Assembly: GCF_003668875.1 (NCBI RefSeq)
Contig: NZ_RAWM01000006.1
Coordinates: forward strand, 1 to 64,000
Source: Corallococcus interemptor
Lineage (GTDB): Bacteria; Myxococcota; Myxococcia; Myxococcales; Myxococcaceae
Length of the DNA: 64,000 nucleotides
Direction of reading: 5' to 3'
The position numbers and the translations under genes were made by a program. Under the pieces are notes generated by a model. It was given only the letters and a program-made list of their open reading frames with translations, searched no databases and was not told where the DNA came from. Below, piece by piece: positions 51,664 through 59,586 of the stretch (positions are counted from its first letter, which is position 1; each line of letters starts with the position of its first letter).

Positions 51664-52884
51664 ATGAAGCAACGCGGCTTGGGTCTCCTGCTCCTTGGAC
51701 TGCTCTGCGCGGGATGTGCAACCTCGCGCGTCGTCCAATTGGACACGGGTGATGGCGTCCCCATCATCTACACGCCTCCCCGGAACGTAGACCCCATTCC
51801 CATTCCCGAGGATGGATTCCGGGAGGCGCTGCTTCAGCTCGTGCTGGAGATGCGCCTCCCTCTTCAATCCGAGCGACAGCCCCCTTCCCGCCTCCAGCTC
51901 GCCAGCTGGGGCCCGGCTTCGCGCGCGCAGGAACTGGAGCCCCGGGAATGGTGCTCCCAGCAAGAAGCACCCACGGAATGCCTTTCCCTGTTGGATGACG
52001 GCTTCTCGTTCCTGGATGCCAGCGCCCGGAGGAGACTGGCGCTGTCCTTCGCATGGGACGGAGTCTGGGATGGCGTCCAGGGTGCCGTGGCGGAGGTGAT
52101 CAATCCCCTGACGCTCAAGGCGATGATCTCCACCGCCATGGCGGCCTACATGGCCCTGCTGGTGGCGCCCGAGCCCGTGACGAAGCTCATCGCCATCGCG
52201 CTCACCACGTACGTCATCGCCTACGTCGGAGTGGAGAACTTCGTCCAGCTCGTGAGCGGCTGGGAGCAGTTGTCCGCGGAAGCAGGGCGAGCGGTCACGT
52301 TCGAGGAGTTGCAGGACGCGGGGCATCGCTTTGGAAAGGTCATGGGGACCAGCGGAGCCCGGCTCCTCATCCTGGCACTCACGGCCGCCCTGGGTGGCGG
52401 AGCGTCGAATGTGGCCACGAAGGGTCCCATGCTTCCGGGTTTCGCTCGCGCGGCACTGGCGGCGGAGACCAACGCAGGTCTGCGCTTGAGTGCCGCGGCA
52501 TCCGGGGGCGTTCGGTCTATTTCGCTCGCGGAGGGCGTACTCACCATCGGCGTCGCGTCCACCGCCGTGGCCGCTTCCGCCTGGCAGGGAACCGGGAGCC
52601 CTTCGCCGTCGGGACAGGGAGGAGGGGTCGCTTCCGTCCACGACAGTGTGAAGATCGCCCCGGGATATCCTCCTGGGTTCAAGGCCGTCCAGAATGGGAC
52701 GACCCGGAACACTGTGTCCAACAAGGCCCTGTTGGAGAAGCTTCGGGAAGTCGAACCTGGGACCTGGCACAAGGTCTACAAGGATGGCTGGGTCGGAAGC
52801 GAGAAGGTGTCCCTTCACTACTTCGAAAGTGCATCCGGCAAGGTCTTCAACCTCAAGGTCAAACCCGGATGGAGCAACCTGTGA
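51664..52884 (+). CDS. Sit-type polymorphic lipoprotein toxin (SitA family)
   Basis: A 406-residue lipoprotein; the signal ends LLCAGC and the mature start ATSRVVQLDTGDGVPIIYTPP is what I recall for myxobacterial SitA5/SitA6-type toxins. These are handed between cells by TraA/TraB outer membrane exchange and kill kin lacking the immunity protein. A hydrophobic region lies at about 145-200 and 235-255. The C-terminal toxin part (about 335-406) has a basic, Trp-rich look (GTWHKVYKDGWVGSEKVSLH, FNLKVKPGW); its activity is unknown. The SD is GGGAGGA. A small immunity gene follows. Confidence 0.75.
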   Translation: MKQRGLGLLLLGLLCAGCATSRVVQLDTGDGVPIIYTPPRNVDPIPIPEDGFREALLQLVLEMRLPLQSERQPPSRLQLASWGPASRAQELEPREWCSQQEAPTECLSLLDDGFSFLDASARRRLALSFAWDGVWDGVQGAVAEVINPLTLKAMISTAMAAYMALLVAPEPVTKLIAIALTTYVIAYVGVENFVQLVSGWEQLSAEAGRAVTFEELQDAGHRFGKVMGTSGARLLILALTAALGGGASNVATKGPMLPGFARAALAAETNAGLRLSAAASGGVRSISLAEGVLTIGVASTAVAASAWQGTGSPSPSGQGGGVASVHDSVKIAPGYPPGFKAVQNGTTRNTVSNKALLEKLREVEPGTWHKVYKDGWVGSEKVSLHYFESASGKVFNLKVKPGWSNL

Positions 52885-52913
52885 ATCCTGCGCCCCCCGA
52901 ACAAGGAGCAGTC

Positions 52914-53255
52914 ATGACCCTTCAGGCCTCGGGGCTTGAAGAGGTCCAGCGCTTCGTGGCGGTCACGGCCCTGGGTATGTGCCGTGCGCTGATGCTGGGG
53001 AGCATCGCTCCCGCCGGAGCATGCAGCCGGCTCTTTGGACCAGCGCTGCTGTCGCGGCTCGAAGCGATGGAAGTCCCCCCCGAGCTCCGTCACGCCATCC
53101 ATCTGGCGACGGAGCTGGAAGACGTGGCTCAGCTGGCACCCGAGGCGCTATCCGCCTCCATCGCGGAGATTGAGGCGAAGCTGCATCAGGTGCTCGCGAG
53201 CCTTTCGTCTCCGTCGAGTGATGCCGCGAAGTGGCTCAACATCACGCCTGCTTGA
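52914..53255 (+). CDS. Probable Sit immunity protein (DUF3969-like)
   Basis: A 113-residue soluble helical protein following the toxin gene. The pattern AIHLATELEDVAQLAPEALS and the opening around GLEEVQRFVAVTALG resemble DUF3969. AAGGAG lies five bases before ATG 52914; longer starts at 52881 (GTG overlapping the toxin stop) or 52869 are possible. No secretion signal, as expected for a protein guarding the cytoplasm. Its stop overlaps the convergent NmrA-like gene by 14 bases. Confidence 0.7.
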   Translation: MTLQASGLEEVQRFVAVTALGMCRALMLGSIAPAGACSRLFGPALLSRLEAMEVPPELRHAIHLATELEDVAQLAPEALSASIAEIEAKLHQVLASLSSPSSDAAKWLNITPA

Positions 53256-54099
53256 GCGTGGCGGCCAGCGCCTCGGCCAGCGTCGTGGTGGGCCGGCCGA
53301 TGAGGCGGCTCAGCGTGCGGCTGGTGTCGTTCAGGTCGCCCCGGGCGATGCCTTCGTCGGAGTTGGCCAGCACGTCCGCGTAGCCCTTGGGCAGGCCGGC
53401 TTGCTGGAGCGCGGCGGCGAAGTCGGCCGGAGGCAGGTCCTGGTACGTCACGGTCCTGCCGGACTGGCGGGACAGTTCCGCTGCGTACTCGGCCAGCGTG
53501 AAGCCGGTGTCGCCCGCGAGTTCGTACACCTGGTTCTCATGACCGGTGCCGGTGAGCACCGCCACGGCGGCGTCCGCGTAGTCCTGCCGGGTGGCGGGAG
53601 CGACGCGGCCGTCCTTCGCGCAGCCCCGGAGCACGCCCTGCTCCAGCGTGCGCTTCGCGGCCTCCGTGTAGTTCTCCAGGTACCAGCTGTGGCGCAGGAA
53701 CACGAACGGAAGCCCTGACGCGCGGATGGCCTTCTCCGTGTCCAGGTGCTCCGGCGCCAGCACCATCCGCGACGTGTCCGCGTGCAGGATGCTCGTATAG
53801 GCCAGCAGCTTCACGCCGGCCTTCTTCGCAGCGTCCACCACGGTCTGGTGCTGCTTGCGCCGCTGCCCGACTTCGCTCGAAGAGATGAGCAGCACCGAGT
53901 CCCCGGCGGAGAACACGCTGTCCCACGTCTCCGGGTGGCTGTAGTCCGCCTTGCGGACCTGCACGCCACGCGCGGCCCAATCCTTTGCCTTGTCTGGATT
54001 GCGAACCGCCACCGCGACCTGGTTCGCGGGCACCGTCTTCAACAGGCCTTCAATGACGAAACGGCCCAACCGGCCCGTGGCTCCTGTGACGACAATCAT
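53242..54099 (-). CDS. NmrA-like NAD(P)-dependent oxidoreductase (copy 1)
   Basis: A 285-residue atypical short-chain dehydrogenase of the NmrA/QorB type, with the nucleotide motif VVTGATGRLG near the N-terminus and VLLISSSEVGQR, LLAYTSILHAD and DYADAAVAVLTG blocks. Members reduce quinones or act as redox sensors. GGAGG precedes the ATG at 54099; a reading seven codons longer is unlikely. It is a close paralogue of the gene at 56794, exactly the same length, in the same direction. It ends 14 bases inside the immunity gene. Confidence 0.88.
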   Translation of the reverse strand: MIVVTGATGRLGRFVIEGLLKTVPANQVAVAVRNPDKAKDWAARGVQVRKADYSHPETWDSVFSAGDSVLLISSSEVGQRRKQHQTVVDAAKKAGVKLLAYTSILHADTSRMVLAPEHLDTEKAIRASGLPFVFLRHSWYLENYTEAAKRTLEQGVLRGCAKDGRVAPATRQDYADAAVAVLTGTGHENQVYELAGDTGFTLAEYAAELSRQSGRTVTYQDLPPADFAAALQQAGLPKGYADVLANSDEGIARGDLNDTSRTLSRLIGRPTTTLAEALAATLKQA

Positions 54100-54189
54100 G
54101 GTTGCCTCCGCGTTGCGCATAGCAGGGAGCGTTCCAAGCCCCCAGGCATCCCTGCTTTACACCTCCGCCCGGCGCCGGTTCTCCAAAAA

Positions 54190-54210
54190 CCTGTCCGACA
54201 GTCGGACAAG
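54190..54210 (-). terminator. Single palindrome in terminator position after the DUF2381 operon
   Basis: One copy of the repeated palindrome (one mismatch in the outer arm). On the minus strand the stem is followed by TTTTT, 80 bp after the last operon stop and 90 bp before the NmrA-like ATG, so it can end the minus-strand operon transcript. Confidence 0.6.
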
Positions 54211-54291
54211 TTCGTACGAAGCGCCGCCGCCGGGAGGCTCAGCAGGACCCTCGTTTTCTCCTCCCTGGGAACCGGATTCCCTCCCGAGGGT

Positions 54292-54792
54292 TTAGAGGAA
54301 CTCGTCCACGATGAAGACACCCCCGCCAGAGAACTCAAGGACAGCGGTTCCGGGGGCTGAGCCAGGAAGCTTCCGCATCTGTCCCTTGGCCGTCCGCGCC
54401 ACAGCACAAATGGGCACCCGCTGTGATGCACCCGGTGGAAGTGCCGCGAAATAGCGGATGACTGCCTGGGGTCCGGTTGTCCAGACGTATCCATAGAGAC
54501 GCGCCGGTGCCTGCAGCGTCCCCAGGTCGTCGATCAACACACTCTCGACACGCCCTTCATGCAAGGTGATGGACCGGCTACGCATTTGGTTCACATCGAA
54601 TTCGATGGTCGCGCCGTCCCCCACGCCCAATCGCAGATAGCGCATCACCTTGAGCGCATTTTCTGGACACTTCTCGGGCCCGGGAGTTCCGTCGGGTCGC
54701 AGGCTTACCTTTCCTATCGCGGTGCCAGCGCAACCTGTGATCAGGGCCATGCAGAAGAGACCGCACGTGAGCTCAAACGTCCTGGAAGCCAT
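54292..54792 (-). CDS. Small lipoprotein, DUF2381-associated (copy 2)
   Basis: A 166-residue lipoprotein (signal ending MALITGC). It has GKVSLRPDGTPGPEKC, KVMRYLRLGVGDGATIEFDVNQ, RLYGYVWTTGP and the ending GGVFIVDEFL. It is a tandem duplicate of the next upstream gene with the same length and the same 10-base spacing. I know of no function; it sits at the end of a DUF2381 operon. Confidence 0.75.
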   Translation of the reverse strand: MASRTFELTCGLFCMALITGCAGTAIGKVSLRPDGTPGPEKCPENALKVMRYLRLGVGDGATIEFDVNQMRSRSITLHEGRVESVLIDDLGTLQAPARLYGYVWTTGPQAVIRYFAALPPGASQRVPICAVARTAKGQMRKLPGSAPGTAVLEFSGGGVFIVDEFL

Positions 54793-54802
54793 CCCGTGGA
54801 TC

Positions 54803-55303
54803 TTAGAGGAACTTGTCCACGATGAAGACGCCGCCTCGTGAGTACTTGAGGACGGCGGTTCCCGGGAGAGAGCCCGACAACTTTTGCATCTGCCCCTTGG
54901 CCATGCGAACCACCGCGCAGATGGGAACCCGCGCCGCCGAATCCGGGGGGCGCGCCTCGTAGTAGCGGATGGCCACCTGCGGACCGCTTGTCCACACGTA
55001 GCCGTAGAGCCGCGTGGGCGAGTCCAGCGTTCCCAGGTCACTCAACAGCATGCTCTCGACCCGGCCCTCGTACAGCGTGATGGGTTCGGCGTCGCCCTGG
55101 TTCACATCGAACTCGACGAGCGCGCCGGCCCCCACCGCCAACCGCAGATAGCGCATCGCCTCGAGCGCTTCTTCCGAGCACCGCTCGGGTCCTGGAGTCC
55201 CATCGGCTCGAAGCGACACCCGTCCCATTGTCGAGCCCACGCACCCCGAGGCCAGTACCGACAAGGCAAGACAGCACACACGTTCGAGCTTCCTGGAGAC
55301 CAT
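54803..55303 (-). CDS. Small lipoprotein, DUF2381-associated (copy 1)
   Basis: A 166-residue lipoprotein (signal ending SVLASGC) with the same blocks as its neighbour: GRVSLRADGTPGPERC, EAMRYLRLAVGAGALVEFDVNQ, RLYGYVWTSGP and GGVFIVDKFL. It begins 10 bases after the DUF2381 stop. The two copies share layout and spacing, so an in-frame segmental duplication is the simplest origin. Confidence 0.75.
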   Translation of the reverse strand: MVSRKLERVCCLALSVLASGCVGSTMGRVSLRADGTPGPERCSEEALEAMRYLRLAVGAGALVEFDVNQGDAEPITLYEGRVESMLLSDLGTLDSPTRLYGYVWTSGPQVAIRYYEARPPDSAARVPICAVVRMAKGQMQKLSGSLPGTAVLKYSRGGVFIVDKFL

Positions 55304-55313
55304 TGCCCGGCTC

Positions 55314-56240
55314 TTACTCACGCACCAATTGGGGATCCAGCAGCACCGAGGCCTGGAGACGCCCGTCGTGCTGGTAGACCTCCAGCGCCAGTTCCTCGAA
55401 CTTTCCCTCCGGGTTGAGGAACGCACTGCGGTCCACCACGAACGCGATGGCACCAGTCTGGCCCACGGCGATCGACTCGCGTTCGGCCCGGATGGCCACG
55501 ATTCTTGGCGCGCGACTGGATGGCGCGAAAAGCTTCGTCCGGGACAAGCGCCAGGTCCGGCTCTCGCTCTGGTTCGTCACGCGGATCATGACCGCAGCCT
55601 TGCCCTTACCTGAATAGACCGTCATCGAGAGCTGAGCATCCACGTCATATCCGCGCCACGTGTGCTGCCGCTTGAACGGCGTCTGCGCCCCTGCCCCCGA
55701 CACCAGCAGTGCGGCCAGCGCGTGGTCCGCGGAAGTCTCCTCTTCACGCAGCCGCGCGTTCTCCTCCTCCAGCGCGTTCTTCGCCTTGAGCGTGCGCGAC
55801 AGGACGGAGACCAGGGCCTGATAGCTCTCCCGGTCCTCGAAGACGTCCACCTGCTGATCCGTCCAGCCGCCATCCTCCTGGAAAGGCGGTCGCAACAGGA
55901 ATGACATCGCGGTCCCGTCCGCGAGCGTCACGAGCAGGGGAACACTCTCATCTGGGCCCAAGGCACGAAGAGGCTCGATCACCACGCGCTTCCCCGCGAC
56001 CACCAGCGGCTCGAAGCGGCCCTCCCACCCGAGCAGCTTCGTCTTCAGCGGGTCACAGGGCTGCTCGAACCGGAGCACCGTGACGATCTGCCCCGCCACG
56101 TGGATGCGATGGGCCGCGTCGTCCGGATGCTCCGACAGCACCAGGGTCCGGACCTGCGCCCGCTCACGCGGCCCCGCCAGGACAGGGGCGGCCACGAGGA
56201 CCATCAAGGCAACGAACCAGCCAAGTAGGACGTTCCGCAT
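55314..56240 (-). CDS. DUF2381 family protein
   Basis: A 308-residue exported protein (signal up to APVLA) of DUF2381, a paralogous family that I recall as largely confined to Myxococcus, Corallococcus and Stigmatella. Visible blocks are RIHVAGQIVTVLRFEQPCD, KRVVIEPLRALGPDES, a central coiled coil (SRTLKAKNALEEENARLREE) and TWRLSRTKLFAP. It heads the operon with the two lipoproteins. Function is unknown; linkage to serine/threonine kinases is common in the family but none is in the window. Confidence 0.85.
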   Translation of the reverse strand: MRNVLLGWFVALMVLVAAPVLAGPRERAQVRTLVLSEHPDDAAHRIHVAGQIVTVLRFEQPCDPLKTKLLGWEGRFEPLVVAGKRVVIEPLRALGPDESVPLLVTLADGTAMSFLLRPPFQEDGGWTDQQVDVFEDRESYQALVSVLSRTLKAKNALEEENARLREEETSADHALAALLVSGAGAQTPFKRQHTWRGYDVDAQLSMTVYSGKGKAAVMIRVTNQSESRTWRLSRTKLFAPSSRAPRIVAIRAERESIAVGQTGAIAFVVDRSAFLNPEGKFEELALEVYQHDGRLQASVLLDPQLVRE

Positions 56241-56298
56241 CGAACCTGGACCCTATCCAAGCCGCCCGTTCCACGCCAAGCTTCCGGCCCGGCCTCTT

Positions 56299-56778
56299 AT
56301 GCACCGGGTGACGTCCACGAACATGCAGCGGCTGCTGGCCGAAATCTCCGCCCACCACTTCCCCAATCCTCCCGCCACACCCGACCAGCTCGCCGCCTTC
56401 GAGGCGCGCGTTGGCTGGGAGCTGGATGAGGAGCTGCGCGCCTTCTACCTGCACTGCGATGGCGCGGCCCTCTTCCAGCCTTTCCCAGACACGAACTACC
56501 ACCTGCTGCCCCTCGATCAGATCCGCAGGGCCCGAGTGGCCATGCGCCCGGGAGACGACGACCGGTTTGGCCCTGCGTCCTGGTTCACGCTAGTGGACCT
56601 CCAGGACTCCGACTACGTCATCCTGGACGTCGCTCATCCGGTGAACGGCCGGTACCCGCTCCTCGACGCGTACCACGAGACCTTCCCCGAAGGCGTGCGC
56701 CCCATTGCCGCCTCCTTCGGCGACTTCCTGGAGAAGGCGCTCACCAGCGCCGATACCCACTTCTGGCTGAACGGGTGA
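56299..56778 (+). CDS. SMI1/KNR4 family protein
   Basis: A 159-residue cytosolic protein with the SMI1/KNR4 fold (AAFEARVGWELDEELRAFYLHCDGA, FTLVDLQDSDYVILDVAH). Bacterial SMI1/KNR4 proteins are frequent immunity proteins of polymorphic toxin systems. No toxin gene is adjacent, so it may be an orphan immunity gene. Start at ATG 56299; ATG 56323 is an alternative. It is convergent with the second NmrA-like gene, 15 bases apart. Confidence 0.8.
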   Translation: MHRVTSTNMQRLLAEISAHHFPNPPATPDQLAAFEARVGWELDEELRAFYLHCDGAALFQPFPDTNYHLLPLDQIRRARVAMRPGDDDRFGPASWFTLVDLQDSDYVILDVAHPVNGRYPLLDAYHETFPEGVRPIAASFGDFLEKALTSADTHFWLNG

Positions 56779-56793
56779 GCGCTCCGCCAGAAC

Positions 56794-57651
56794 TCACCCC
56801 TGCTTCAACGCCGCGCCAATCGCCTTCCCGAACGGCGCCGTGGGCCGGCCAATCAGCCGGCTCAGCGTGCGGCTCGTGTCGTTCAGCTCCCCGCGCGACA
56901 GGCCCGCGTCCGCGTCCGCCAGCGTGTCCGCGAAGGGCTTGGGCACGCCCACCTGCTGCAGCGCCGCGGAGTACTCCGCCACCGGCAGGTCCACGTACTT
57001 CACCGGCTTGCCGGACTGGCGCGACAGCTCCGCCACGTACTCCGGCAGGCTGAAGCTGGAGTCCCCCGCCAGCTCGTACACCTGGTTCTCGTGGCCCGTG
57101 CCCGTCAGCACCGCCACCGCCGCGTCCGCGTACTCCTCGCGCGTCGCCGTGGCCACCCGGCCCTCCTTCGCGCTGCCCTGCACCACGCCGTACTGCAGTG
57201 CCGGCCCGATGTGCTCCGTGTAGTTCTCCACGTACCAGCCGTTGCGCAGGAACACGTACGGCAGGCCCGACGCGCGGATGGCCTCCTCCGTCGCCTTGTG
57301 CTCGCCCGCCAGCGACAGGCCGCTCCGGTCCGCGAACAGGATGCTCGTGTAGGCCAGGAGCTTCACGCCCGCCTTCTTCGCCGCCTCAATCACCGCCGAG
57401 TGCTGCGGGAAGCGCTTGCCCACCTCGTTCGCCGAGATGAGCAGCACTGTGTCCCCCTTCGAGAACACCCCGTTCAGCGTCTCCGGCCGGTCGTAGTCCA
57501 CCTGGCGCACCTGCACGCCCCTCGCCGCCCAGGCCTTCGCCTTGTCCGGGTTGCGCACCGCCACCGCCACCTGGTTCGCCGGCACCTTCTTCAGCAACCC
57601 CTCGACGACGTACTGCCCCAGCTTCCCCGTGGCTCCCGTGACAACGAACAT
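56794..57651 (-). CDS. NmrA-like NAD(P)-dependent oxidoreductase (copy 2)
   Basis: A 285-residue paralogue of the gene at 53242, with FVVTGATGKLGQYVVEGLLKK, VLLISANEVGKR and DYADAAVAVL-type motif (EYADAAVAVLTG). It reads like QorB-type quinone reductases and is transcribed away from an HxlR-type gene, the usual partner of such reductases (QorR/HypR type). Transcript control by quinone or disulfide stress through that regulator is inferred. Same length and strand as copy 1. Confidence 0.9.
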   Translation of the reverse strand: MFVVTGATGKLGQYVVEGLLKKVPANQVAVAVRNPDKAKAWAARGVQVRQVDYDRPETLNGVFSKGDTVLLISANEVGKRFPQHSAVIEAAKKAGVKLLAYTSILFADRSGLSLAGEHKATEEAIRASGLPYVFLRNGWYVENYTEHIGPALQYGVVQGSAKEGRVATATREEYADAAVAVLTGTGHENQVYELAGDSSFSLPEYVAELSRQSGKPVKYVDLPVAEYSAALQQVGVPKPFADTLADADAGLSRGELNDTSRTLSRLIGRPTAPFGKAIGAALKQG

Positions 57652-57702
57652 GGCTCCGCCCTTTCCTGAACCCGCGCTCCAGGCGCGAAATCGGACTGGG
57701 GC

Positions 57703-57737
57703 TTACCGTAACGGGGGTACTCACTTTTCGTAAGTAC
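57703..57737. promoter_or_regulatory. GTAA-repeat region between NmrA-like and HxlR genes
   Basis: TTACCGTAA (57703-57711) and ACTT-TTCGT-AAGT (57723-57735) lie in the 110-bp divergent intergenic region, with a further GGTAAGTG at 57748. GTAA cores thus recur at about 20-bp steps. Such repeats are candidates for HxlR operator half-sites. Confidence 0.45.
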
Positions 57738-57761
57738 GCACCCCATGGTAAGTGTCCCGTC

Positions 57762-58172
57762 ATGAAGGCACGCAAGGGCAGTCCATTGCTGGAGAAGGTG
57801 AAGCAGCGCGGGGACCTGTACGCGCCCATGTGTCCCTCGCGCGGCGTCCTGGAGCACGTCACCAGCCAGTGGGGCGTGCTGGTGCTCGTCGCGCTCAAGG
57901 AAGAAGGCACCCACCGCTTCAGCGAGCTGCGCCGCAAGGTGGGCGGGGTCAGCGAGAAGATGCTCGCCCAGACGCTCCAGGCCCTGGAGCAGGACGGCTT
58001 CGTGCACCGCGAGGCCCACCCCGTGATTCCCCCGCACGTGGACTACAGCCTCACGCCCCTGGGTGAAGAGGTCGCCGTCCACGTGGAGGCGCTCACCACC
58101 TGGATTGAAGACAACGTGGCCCGGGTGATGGCCGCCCGGAACAAGGCCTCGCCCCGCAAGAAGGCCTCCTGA
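57762..58172 (+). CDS. HxlR-family redox-type regulator
   Basis: A 136-residue winged-helix protein with the HxlR pattern RFSELRRKVGGVSEKMLAQTLQALEQDGFV and VDYSLTPLGEE. The single Cys 24 (YAPMCPSRGV) sits near the N-terminus as in QorR/YodB/HypR-type sensors, which are oxidised by quinones, diamide or hypochlorite. It probably represses the divergent NmrA-like gene. Its stop lies within a 13-bp tandem repeat array. Confidence 0.88.
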   Translation: MKARKGSPLLEKVKQRGDLYAPMCPSRGVLEHVTSQWGVLVLVALKEEGTHRFSELRRKVGGVSEKMLAQTLQALEQDGFVHREAHPVIPPHVDYSLTPLGEEVAVHVEALTTWIEDNVARVMAARNKASPRKKAS

Positions 58173-58216
58173 GCCGGCCTCCTGAGCCGGCCTCCTGAGC
58201 CGGCCTCCTGAGCCGC
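58165..58216 (+). repeat. Four tandem 13-bp repeats across the HxlR stop codon
   Basis: The unit CCTCCTGAGCCGG is repeated four times without interruption, the fourth ending in C. The first copy contains the gene's stop codon and each unit supplies a TGA in a shifted frame. Such an array can change copy number by slippage. Confidence 0.85.
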
Positions 58217-58298
58217 CCCGGGCGGGCCTGCCTGCCCGGGTGCCCTCCAGCGGGACGAACGGGAGCGAAGGAGACAGGCCCGCGTTAAGACTGCTCCC

Positions 58299-59492
58299 GT
58301 GCCCGCCGACACCCCGCTCCAGGTCCGCATTCTCGATGCCATCCGCGATGTCCCGGCCGCCCAATGGGATGCCCTGGTCGCCGGCGGCGCGCCCCCCTTC
58401 GTGCGCCACGCGTGGCTGTCCGCCATGGAGGAGAGCGGCAGCGCCACCGAGGACACCGGCTGGGCCCCGCACCACCTGACGCTGTGGCGCGGAAAGAAGC
58501 TGGTCGCCGCCGCGCCCGCCTACCTCAAGTTCCACAGCATGGGCGAGTACATCTACGACTTCGGCTGGGCCAACGCCGCCGCCCAGCTGGGCGTGGAGTA
58601 CTACCCGAAGCTCCTCGTCGGCGGCCCCCTGTCCCCCGCCACCGTGCCGCGCTTCCTCACCGCCCCGGGAGAAGACGCCGCTGCCTTGCGCCGGGCCCTC
58701 CTGGAGGCCGCCGTCCAGACGGCCCAGGAGCAGGACTGCTCCGGCGTGCACGTGCTCTACCCCACGGACGAGGAGGCGGACTTCCTGGAGGAGGCCGGGC
58801 TCGCGCGCCGGATCACCCTCCAGTTCCATTGGAAGAACCCGGGCTACAAGAGCTACGACGACTACCTGGCCCGCTTCGACTCCAAGCGCCGCAACCAGCT
58901 CAAGCGCGAGCGCGGCGCCGCGGCCACCCAGGGCATCCAGCTGCGCACCGTGCGTGGGGCGGACCTGACGCCGGAGCACGCCCTGCGCGCGTACACCTTC
59001 TACACGTCCACCTGCGAGCGCCACTCCTGGGGCCAGGTGCAGCTCACCCCGGGCTTCTTCGAGCGCGTCTTCCGCGACCTGCCCGGCACCGTGGAGATGG
59101 TGGAGGCGGTGAAGGACGGGAAGGTCATCGCCGGGGCCTTCAACCTGGCCACGCCGGAGCGGCTGTACGGCCGCTACTGGGGCTGCACGGAGGAGCACCC
59201 CTTCCTGCACTTCAACGTCTGCCTGTATCACTCCGTGGACGACTGCATCCGCGCCGGCCGCAAGGTCTTCGAGCCCGGCGCCGGCGGCGAGCACAAGGTG
59301 TCCCGCGGCTTCGAGCCCACCGCCGTGCACAGCGCCCACCTGATTTTCGACAAACGCCTGGACAAGGCCGTGCGCGGCTTCCTGCGCATGGAGCGCCTGC
59401 GGCTGGCCCCGGCCGTGGAGGAGGCGGAGCGCATCTGCGGCCTCAAGCCGTGGGCCCCCGCCACAACAGCCCCCGGGTCCACCGGAACCTGA
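58299..59492 (+). CDS. GNAT/FemAB-like protein of the DUF482 (COG3146) type
   Basis: A 397-residue protein with two GNAT-like halves: FVRHAWLSAMEESGSA, LTLWRGKKLVAAAPAYLK, FHWKNPGYKSYDDYLARF and GRYWGCTEEHPFLHFNVCLYHSVDDCI. The group is annotated as peptidoglycan-related acyltransferase or simply GNAT-like; a FemAB-style aminoacyl transfer has been suggested. Start at GTG 58299; no clear ribosome binding site, and the tandem repeats lie upstream. Confidence 0.85.
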   Translation: MPADTPLQVRILDAIRDVPAAQWDALVAGGAPPFVRHAWLSAMEESGSATEDTGWAPHHLTLWRGKKLVAAAPAYLKFHSMGEYIYDFGWANAAAQLGVEYYPKLLVGGPLSPATVPRFLTAPGEDAAALRRALLEAAVQTAQEQDCSGVHVLYPTDEEADFLEEAGLARRITLQFHWKNPGYKSYDDYLARFDSKRRNQLKRERGAAATQGIQLRTVRGADLTPEHALRAYTFYTSTCERHSWGQVQLTPGFFERVFRDLPGTVEMVEAVKDGKVIAGAFNLATPERLYGRYWGCTEEHPFLHFNVCLYHSVDDCIRAGRKVFEPGAGGEHKVSRGFEPTAVHSAHLIFDKRLDKAVRGFLRMERLRLAPAVEEAERICGLKPWAPATTAPGSTGT

Positions 59493-59586
59493 AAACCTGA
59501 ACGTCTGTCCGCCAGCCCACCGGCCGGTGGCCGTCCGTGCTCGGTTCAAGTTGTGAAATCGGGGTGAACCTCTAGAGTCCGCCCCC

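Noticed and set aside
52053-52880. Upstream extension of the immunity gene frame inside the toxin gene
   Set aside because: The segment before about 52869 is the toxin gene in another frame; a good ribosome binding site sits before ATG 52914.
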